A stretch of DNA of 5,153 nucleotides, taken from positions 1 to 5,153 of the forward strand of contig DAOVXM010000231.1 in NCBI GenBank assembly GCA_030636125.1, written 5' to 3'. Source of the stretch: Chloroflexota bacterium (GTDB taxonomy: Bacteria; Chloroflexota; Anaerolineae; Anaerolineales; UBA4823). This document shows positions 1-5,153 of the stretch, piece by piece. Under the pieces are notes generated by a model. That model was not told the DNA's origin. It worked only from the letters and a program-made list of their open reading frames with translations, and searched no databases. Both the position numbers and the translations under genes were made by a program. How positions within the stretch are numbered: the stretch's first letter is position 1; the number at the start of each line of letters is the position of its first letter.

Positions 1-1
1 T

Positions 2-2188
2 GAGATTGAAGGTGCAATCAATCAAGGTTCGTCAGAAGAAAAGGTGTATATTGGGGACAAAGTAATTCAGGTTGGTTCTTCACCATGGAAAGACTTTACC
101 AAAAATTTATTTAACCCCGGTGGTGAGATTGTAACCGGTCGCCAATTGCCATTGACAATTCGAAGAGGCGAGCAGGAATTTAGCACTATATGGGTCGTTC
201 CAGGGGCTACCCGGCAAGAACAGTTAGCACGTTTCACCGAGCCTTGGTGGTTGGGCTATATGTTCTGGATTGCGGGAACATTGGTGATTCTATTCATCCG
301 ACCCAGACATAGTCGCAGGATGCTATTGGCAGTTTTCTTATATTTAGGCGCCATCTGGTTAACCGCCGGACTGGTATCAGGTTGGGGCAATGGAGGAATT
401 TGGCGAAGCTCTAGTATCCTGCACTCTGCTTTCTGGATTATTATGCCGATTTCGCTGCACTTCCACTGGACCTTTCCAAGTCATCTAGCACGTCCACCAA
501 AATTCTGGTGGCTGATCTATATAGCAGGCATCGGCTTGGCTATTGCGGAGTGGCTCCATTTAATGCCGCAGACCGCCTATTTAATTGGCGGGCTGATCGC
601 AGCTATCGGTAGTTTTGTATTACTCTTCTTGCATGCACTCGTTCAACCTAATCATCGCCGAGATGTCATTCCCCTGGTTATCCTAATTGGCCTTGCCTTT
701 TTACCAGTGATCTTTGTTGGTGTATCTACGCTTATAAATCCGTTTAGAAACACAAATAATATAGTTTTAATTACATTGATGGCCATTCCTTGGGCTTATT
801 TATTCGCCGTTTATCGCCGACAATTTGGAGAAATGGAGCTCCGCCATAACCGCATTGTTTCGATAGTAATTTTCCTAGCTCTATTGAGTATCATTTTCGT
901 CACTTTCGGGATTTTCATCGAAAGTCGATATGCACATATGAATTCTGTATATCGGGTTGCTTTAATAATTCTCACCGCTGTATTCTCTTCAATTCTAACC
1001 ATCTCACTTTATACACCGTTTCAGCGTTTAATTGATCGATTCGTAATTGGAATCCCCTATGACACATCCCACCTGCTGGAGACATATTCCTCACGAATCG
1101 CAACCAGTCTGGATAAGGAATCGTTGACCCATATCCTGATTGAAGAAATTCTCCCTAGTATAATGGTCAGGCAGTCCGTCTTATATCGATTCAAAGCAGT
1201 AAACGAAATCCAGACGCAATTTTCCGTTGGCACAACAGATGAGGACCTACCTGATTCAAAGGTGGTCACAGAGATGCTCCAGGATTATCACGTCGATCGC
1301 AATCGAATCTATCACAAGAAAGTAGATGAGCCTTATAACTGGATCAGACTCATTCTTCCATTAAAACTAGAAAACAAACTTATTGGTGCCTGGTTACTTG
1401 GGCAGCACGACCCGGATGATTTCTATTCCAAGTCTGAGATAAATATGCTTCAGGCAATTGCAGACCAAACCGCTATTGCTCTGACGAATATCGACCAGGC
1501 TGAATACCTTCATGCGCTTTATCAAATCAATATTGACCGGCATGAAACAGAGAGACAGAAACTGGCGCTGGAATTACACGATCAGGTGCTGGGTCAATTG
1601 GCGCTGATGATTTTAAATCCCAAGGAAGAACAATATTCTGATCAAGCAAATGAAACCTGCATGAATATCGCGGCCAGCATCAGAAGAATGGTTGATGGGC
1701 TGCGTCCTGCCATGTTAAATTATGGTCTTTGCCATGCGATAGACGAACTCTGTGACAATATTTATGAGCTTTCAGATAACGGTTTGATCATAAAGATTGA
1801 GCTGCCATTCACCGGAATTCGTTACCAACCACAAGCAGAGCTTCATCTTTACCGCATAATTCAACAAGCATGTTACAACACTTTACAACATGCTCAAGCC
1901 AAAAAATTATCCATCAGCGGCTCTATGGAACCAGGCTTCGTTAATCTGATCATAGAGGATGATGGGATTGGATTCCAAATTGGTCAACACTTAGACCTAC
2001 CTGAATTGCTTTCAAAACGCAACTATGGCATTGTCGGGATGTACGAAAGAGCGGCGTTGATCGGTGCTGAATTTGATATATCTTCACATCCTGGACTTGG
2101 CACGAGTATCCGCATAGATTGGAACGCTGAAGCAGCTCGAGTTGTCTATGGAGAAGCTGATAAACTTGCCTCATTTGATGCGTTTTAG
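2..2188 (+). CDS. Membrane sensor histidine kinase (PDZ-like remnant, ~9 TM, GAF, HisKA_3, HATPase_c), 5'-partial
   Basis: Sensor kinase expected to autophosphorylate on His and pass phosphate to a LuxR/NarL-type regulator, which is not in the window. The frame is open from base 2, so the start is probably upstream. GTG at 44, after purine-rich AGAAG, is the first possible internal start, and numbering below counts from it. Residues 1-65 resemble the second half of a PDZ-like extracytoplasmic domain (YIGDKVIQVG, then a RRGEQEF strand), which normally follows a first membrane helix. About nine hydrophobic segments follow, near 68-85, 92-113, 127-143, 154-172, 177-199, 208-231, 239-257, 271-292 and 303-325. 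A GAF-like domain spans about 343-485. The H-box ERQKLALELHDQ has H512 and D513, typical of HisKA_3. The ATPase domain has an N-box (QQACYN, N612), G1 DDGIGF (639-644), G2 NYGIVGM (660-666) and G3 GLGT (684-687), so kinase activity looks intact. Gly517 replaces the usual Gln of the DxxxQ phosphatase motif. Its 3' end overlaps the next gene. Kinase identity is near certain; the ligand is unknown. Confidence 0.93.
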   Translation, partial: EIEGAINQGSSEEKVYIGDKVIQVGSSPWKDFTKNLFNPGGEIVTGRQLPLTIRRGEQEFSTIWVVPGATRQEQLARFTEPWWLGYMFWIAGTLVILFIRPRHSRRMLLAVFLYLGAIWLTAGLVSGWGNGGIWRSSSILHSAFWIIMPISLHFHWTFPSHLARPPKFWWLIYIAGIGLAIAEWLHLMPQTAYLIGGLIAAIGSFVLLFLHALVQPNHRRDVIPLVILIGLAFLPVIFVGVSTLINPFRNTNNIVLITLMAIPWAYLFAVYRRQFGEMELRHNRIVSIVIFLALLSIIFVTFGIFIESRYAHMNSVYRVALIILTAVFSSILTISLYTPFQRLIDRFVIGIPYDTSHLLETYSSRIATSLDKESLTHILIEEILPSIMVRQSVLYRFKAVNEIQTQFSVGTTDEDLPDSKVVTEMLQDYHVDRNRIYHKKVDEPYNWIRLILPLKLENKLIGAWLLGQHDPDDFYSKSEINMLQAIADQTAIALTNIDQAEYLHALYQINIDRHETERQKLALELHDQVLGQLALMILNPKEEQYSDQANETCMNIAASIRRMVDGLRPAMLNYGLCHAIDELCDNIYELSDNGLIIKIELPFTGIRYQPQAELHLYRIIQQACYNTLQHAQAKKLSISGSMEPGFVNLIIEDDGIGFQIGQHLDLPELLSKRNYGIVGMYERAALIGAEFDISSHPGLGTSIRIDWNAEAARVVYGEADKLASFDAF
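2150..2156 (+). promoter_or_regulatory. Candidate Shine-Dalgarno GGAGAAG for the S51-like gene, inside the kinase 3' end
   Basis: GGAGAAG lies within the last codons of the kinase gene. It is 9 bases before an in-frame TTG at 2166 and 21 bases before ATG 2178, so by spacing it suits the TTG start best. Either start would make translation of the second gene depend on ribosomes finishing the kinase. ATG 2148 has only a weak GAG upstream. The site does not settle the start. Confidence 0.4.
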
Positions 2189-4250
2189 ATCAATATTTAT
2201 CAGCCTGCTGATATTTTCGGTGACCTCCTCGATCTTTATCGCAAGCGCGCAAGAAGAGGAATTTAAACGTGTATTAATTCCACTTGGTAGCGACCACCCG
2301 GTTACCCTGTCAGGATTCATAAACACGGCTCAAACCCGCACCCACGATAATAACCTCAAAATATTATTACTCCCGATCGGTTACGCTAGTGACCCAAACA
2401 CAATCTCAAGCTCCGAACGAAGTAAAGACCTCAACCAGGCTGGAGCATTTCGATCCCAGGTAGACCAAGCATGCAGGGAAAACACACCCGAGGGCACTAT
2501 TTGTAATGTTTTCCTCGCCCCTATACTAACCAGATACGACGCCACTGAAAATGCGCTTAGATATTTCACGGATGATTTATCTGCTATCTTAATATTGGAT
2601 GGAGACCATATTATCGCCCGTCAAGTCATCGGCGGAACTCCTATGGAGCAGGCCTTGGATGAAGCCTACCAGAATGGTGTAATAGTGGCCGGGTCTGGTG
2701 ATACAGGCAACTTATTATCGCTCACTATGATGGGAGGATATAACCAGGGTTTTTCAGAACCGACGGCGCTTAATTTTGGATCGGCGGATGTATGGAACGA
2801 TGCCGAAAAACACGGGCTTCTCTTCGGAAATCAAGACGCCATAATTGATCAAAACTTTTTTATCGAAAACAGAATTGGACGTTTACTCAATGCTATCACG
2901 TTACCCAACAGTCCCCGTGTAGGAATCGGAATCGACGCGAACGCTGGTTTAAACATTATCAATGGGACACTATTGGAGGCTACTTTTGGCAACAATCCGA
3001 TTACTATACTAGATGCAGAAACATATCACGCGGCTCAATCAATACGATACAACGGTCCGGCAAACACGCTTAGTTTGCGCAATGTGTTGATCCACCTTAT
3101 AGCCCCGGGCTGGTCCTATAACCTGGATTCAAAGCAAGCCTCTCTCGCTCCACCACCCACACGAGTTTCGCGATCGTTTGATGATCTCTCACTACCACAA
3201 GGCGCCGGCCCATTGATCGTCGCTGGCGACTTGAGTGAATCGCTTGAAAATAATCTAATTCTGGAGCGTTTCGTAAAAATGACCAAAAGTCATACAGGAG
3301 ATATTTTAATTGTGCCAATTGGATATTCTTCTGAGCAAGACGCAGAAACAGCATCCAGGCTATACGCAGATGCCCTAGGTGCGCCATCTCACACTTATGT
3401 ACCCACAAGAGATGCAGGAGTCTCGATCAATTTACCTGACCAACTGAGTGGAATTCTAATAATTGGTGCGGACCAATCCGAAGTACAAATTGAAGCGCTA
3501 TCAGCGCTCAAAGATGTCTGGCTCGCAGGGATACCTGTACTCGCAGATAACGCTGGAGCCGCAATCATTGGAGAATCTTATTCGGCGTTTGGACCGACAC
3601 CAACCCAGAAAATTAACCGGGAAAATGCGATCCAGGTATCATTTTTGCCAGAAAATTCTGCGATAAAGCCCGGTCTTGGTTTTTTAGACGTATCTTTCGA
3701 ACCTAAGCTGATATCGGATAGTCGTTGGAGTCAGCTTATCTCATTAGCTTACAGAAGACCCGAAATACTGTCTATCGGCTTAACAGACAAGACCGCCATT
3801 GAAGTATCCCGGAAAGGCCCAATAATCCGAGGCGACAATGTTGCCATCGTGCTTGACTTACGCGATGCCAGCCTCGAACTAGGCGATAACGGCAGACTAG
3901 TAATAGGAAATGGATTCTTGGATGTTTTTTCATTGGGAGACAAGGTTCAACCTATCGATGCAGATATATTGTCAGAACCAGACCAAGCCCCAACACCGGA
4001 GCTTCCCACAGCGACCTTAGCTGGCTACATCATTATTACACCCACCTTTTCCCCGTCCCCCTCACCCACTGTTGAACCAACAGTGGGACCAACACCCACT
4101 AAAACACCCAAGCCTACTACAACACCATTGACCATCCCACCGCCATCCGATCCTGGGACAAGTAATCTAATGGTATTATTTGGTATTCTGATCGGAGTGG
4201 TGATTCTAATTGGAATCGGATTGAATTACAGACGAATTTTTCCAAAATAA
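2178..4250 (+). CDS. Membrane-anchored surface protein with two tandem cyanophycinase-like (S51) domains, predicted inactive
   Basis: Numbered from ATG 2178 (690 aa). The start is unsettled: ATG 2148 and TTG 2166 are in frame, but 2178 gives the cleanest signal peptide (MRFRS, hydrophobic 6-21, cleavage near ASA-Q25). Domain 1 (about 31-310) and domain 2 (about 344-590) each follow the cyanophycinase order: a strand with an IPLG or VAG start, LLLPIGYAS or LIVPIGYSS, a GGDQ-like loop, the nucleophile elbow, the DQHF segment and the GIGIDE segment. In domain 1 the elbow reads AGSGDTGN instead of GTSAGA, DQHF is DQNF (224-227), and GIDE is GIDA (251-254). In domain 2 the elbow is ADNAGAA, with Asn458 where Ser belongs, DQHF is EPKL, and GIDE is GLTD. 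Catalysis therefore looks lost in both. A Pro/Thr-rich stalk (about 598-660) leads to a membrane helix (about 663-682) and a basic tail (NYRRIFPK), so the body should sit outside the cell. The gene overlaps the kinase and precedes panB by 19 bases. True function is unknown; a binding or sensing role is a guess. Confidence 0.8.
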   Translation: MRFRSIFISLLIFSVTSSIFIASAQEEEFKRVLIPLGSDHPVTLSGFINTAQTRTHDNNLKILLLPIGYASDPNTISSSERSKDLNQAGAFRSQVDQACRENTPEGTICNVFLAPILTRYDATENALRYFTDDLSAILILDGDHIIARQVIGGTPMEQALDEAYQNGVIVAGSGDTGNLLSLTMMGGYNQGFSEPTALNFGSADVWNDAEKHGLLFGNQDAIIDQNFFIENRIGRLLNAITLPNSPRVGIGIDANAGLNIINGTLLEATFGNNPITILDAETYHAAQSIRYNGPANTLSLRNVLIHLIAPGWSYNLDSKQASLAPPPTRVSRSFDDLSLPQGAGPLIVAGDLSESLENNLILERFVKMTKSHTGDILIVPIGYSSEQDAETASRLYADALGAPSHTYVPTRDAGVSINLPDQLSGILIIGADQSEVQIEALSALKDVWLAGIPVLADNAGAAIIGESYSAFGPTPTQKINRENAIQVSFLPENSAIKPGLGFLDVSFEPKLISDSRWSQLISLAYRRPEILSIGLTDKTAIEVSRKGPIIRGDNVAIVLDLRDASLELGDNGRLVIGNGFLDVFSLGDKVQPIDADILSEPDQAPTPELPTATLAGYIIITPTFSPSPSPTVEPTVGPTPTKTPKPTTTPLTIPPPSDPGTSNLMVLFGILIGVVILIGIGLNYRRIFPK
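4065..4087 (+). repeat. Perfect 10-bp inverted repeat with 3-base loop inside the stalk-coding region
   Basis: CCCACTGTTG (4065-4074), loop AAC, then CAACAGTGGG (4078-4087): the arms are exact reverse complements. It encodes PTVEPTVG in the Pro/Thr stalk. It ends 163 bases before the gene's stop codon and is not followed by a T-run, so it is not a classical intrinsic terminator. The hairpin may simply be a by-product of the repeated Pro-Thr-Val codons. Confidence 0.75.
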
Positions 4251-4258
4251 CCCCCTAT

Positions 4259-4263
4259 GGAGG
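4259..4263 (+). promoter_or_regulatory. Shine-Dalgarno site GGAGG for panB
   Basis: GGAGG lies 6 bases before ATG 4270, an ideal spacing that fixes the panB start. A run of five C (4251-4255) and a TAT spacer directly precede it. The C-run could pair with the GGAGG across one C-A mismatch, but the stem is too short to claim control. Confidence 0.85.
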
Positions 4264-4269
4264 CAAGTC

Positions 4270-5124
4270 ATGACCGAACGCAAGAAAGTAACCATTACCA
4301 CATTATTCAAGAAAGTCGCCGCCGGTGAACCAATTACATGGCTAACCTGTTACGACTATCCTACAGCCTACTTCCAGGAGCAGGCGGAGATCGATATGAT
4401 CTTGGTAGGCGATAGCCTTGGGATGACCATGCTGGGCTATGAGACCACGCTACCAGTAACAATGGACGATATGATCCGCCACTCTCAAGCCGTTCGACGA
4501 GGTGCAGAAACCCCTTTTGTGGTGGGCGATATGCCCTATATGAGCTACCAACCAAGTGTTGAGACTGCCATTCGCAATGCTGGACGTTTTATGGCTGAAG
4601 CTGCTTGTGATGCTATAAAACTTGAAGGAGGTGCAGAGATGGCTGACCGAATTCATGGAATTGTCTCCGCTGGTATCCCTGCACTTGGACACCTGGGATT
4701 AACCCCCCAAAGTGTCAGTGCCCTTGGCGGTTTTCGAGTCCAGGGTAAAGGAGCACTTCAAGCAAAAAAGATCATTGATGACGCAAAAGCACTCGAAGAA
4801 GCTGGAGCGTTTGCAATATTATTAGAAATGGTGCCTGATCGAGTGTGCAAATTAATCACGCAGCGCGCCGAAAATTGTATTATTATGAGCCTTGGCTCAG
4901 GACCGGATGCGCATGGACAATTATTAATTTACCACGACATGTTCGGTCTGTACCCCCGCTTTAAACCTCGCATGGCCAAAGTTTTTGGCAATGCTGGCGA
5001 GGTGATCCTTGATGGAATTAAAGGGTATGTCGCTGAGGTCTCCGACAAGTCATTCCCACAGCCTGAAAATTATTTCAGTATCAAAGATGAAGAATACCAA
5101 GAGCTTTTACAAATATTAGATTAA
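4270..5124 (+). CDS. panB: 3-methyl-2-oxobutanoate hydroxymethyltransferase (ketopantoate hydroxymethyltransferase)
   Basis: Catalyses transfer of a hydroxymethyl group from 5,10-methylene-tetrahydrofolate to 2-oxoisovalerate, giving ketopantoate, the first committed step of pantothenate and CoA synthesis; cytoplasmic. The 284-aa product is somewhat longer than E. coli PanB (264 aa). Family signatures are LTCYDYPTA (25-33), ILVGDSLGMTMLGYETTLPVT (44-64) and GHLGLTPQSV (140-149). The Mg-binding and active-site residues match E. coli numbering with a small offset: D48, D87 (VVGDMPY), K117 and E119 (IKLEGG), and E186 (LEMVP) as catalytic base. The usual IGIGAG...DGQ loop is instead MSLGSG (206-211) followed by HGQ (215-217), so this is a divergent version with the core residues intact. 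A short acidic C-terminal tail (about 270-284) extends past the E. coli end. The start at ATG 4270 is fixed by GGAGG. It is the last gene of the three-gene run; panC and panD are not in view. Confidence 0.96.
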   Translation: MTERKKVTITTLFKKVAAGEPITWLTCYDYPTAYFQEQAEIDMILVGDSLGMTMLGYETTLPVTMDDMIRHSQAVRRGAETPFVVGDMPYMSYQPSVETAIRNAGRFMAEAACDAIKLEGGAEMADRIHGIVSAGIPALGHLGLTPQSVSALGGFRVQGKGALQAKKIIDDAKALEEAGAFAILLEMVPDRVCKLITQRAENCIIMSLGSGPDAHGQLLIYHDMFGLYPRFKPRMAKVFGNAGEVILDGIKGYVAEVSDKSFPQPENYFSIKDEEYQELLQILD

Positions 5125-5153
5125 AACATATCTATCATCTTGGTACCATAAAA

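Noticed and set aside
3097..3408. Antisense open frame of 103 codons opposite the S51-like gene
   Set aside because: It shows no family resemblance and no clear ribosome site, and the opposite strand encodes the conserved linker and second S51-like domain.
3494..3508. AGCGCT-ATC-AGCGCT inverted repeat
   Set aside because: A 6-bp self-complementary word repeated by two Ala-Leu codon pairs within the gene. It is short, lacks a T-run and is common by chance.
3463..3666. Open frame of 67 codons on the + strand inside the S51-like gene
   Set aside because: It lies wholly within a well-supported coding frame, and its product is basic, without recognisable motifs. It is a shadow frame.
2178..4250. 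Active cyanophycinase and a cyanophycin degradation pathway
   Set aside because: Triad positions are substituted in both domains, the protein appears to be exported, and no cyanophycin synthetase or isoaspartyl dipeptidase is present in the window.
4251..4263. C-run pairing with the panB Shine-Dalgarno as a translational switch
   Set aside because: Only four pairs with an internal C-A mismatch and a 3-base loop; too weak to claim regulation.
4450..4692. Antisense open frame of 80 codons opposite panB
   Set aside because: panB on the + strand is unmistakable. The antisense product has no motif and is explained by panB codon use.
5125..5153. Possible terminator after panB
   Set aside because: The 29 bases contain only the GGTACC palindrome and no stem with a T-run; the window ends before a terminator could be judged.

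Overview
The window looks like ordinary bacterial chromosome, most likely from the phylum Chloroflexota (Anaerolineae-like). This assignment is inferred from three things: a sensor kinase with many membrane segments plus GAF and HisKA_3-type domains, a surface protein on a Pro/Thr-rich stalk ending in a membrane anchor, and moderate base composition. No marker gene settles the taxonomy. All three genes lie on the + strand and fill almost the whole window. There are no RNA genes, mobile elements or CRISPR arrays.

Layout: (1) Bases 2-2188 hold a membrane sensor histidine kinase whose 5' end is probably cut off by the window edge. It has a PDZ-like remnant, about nine membrane segments, a GAF domain, a HisKA_3-type phosphoacceptor and an HATPase_c domain. 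(2) About 2178-4250, overlapping the kinase end, encodes a secreted protein with a C-terminal membrane anchor. It contains two tandem domains resembling cyanophycinase (peptidase family S51), and in both the catalytic triad positions appear substituted. (3) 4270-5124 is panB, ketopantoate hydroxymethyltransferase of pantothenate/CoA synthesis. It starts 19 bases after gene 2 and has a strong Shine-Dalgarno sequence. The last 29 bases hold nothing recognisable.

The overlap and the short gap suggest that all three genes are co-transcribed. The kinase and the surface protein may be translationally coupled, so the catalytically dead-looking S51-like protein could be a ligand-binding or accessory partner of the sensor. 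That functional link is a guess from gene order only. panB is probably a metabolic passenger in the same transcript. No response regulator is visible; a LuxR/NarL-type partner would be expected outside the window.

The most interesting item is the tandem pseudo-cyanophycinase surface protein beside the kinase. Smaller points are a 10-bp perfect hairpin inside its stalk-coding region, a panB with a divergent GIGAG-loop motif, and a kinase lacking the usual phosphatase-motif glutamine.
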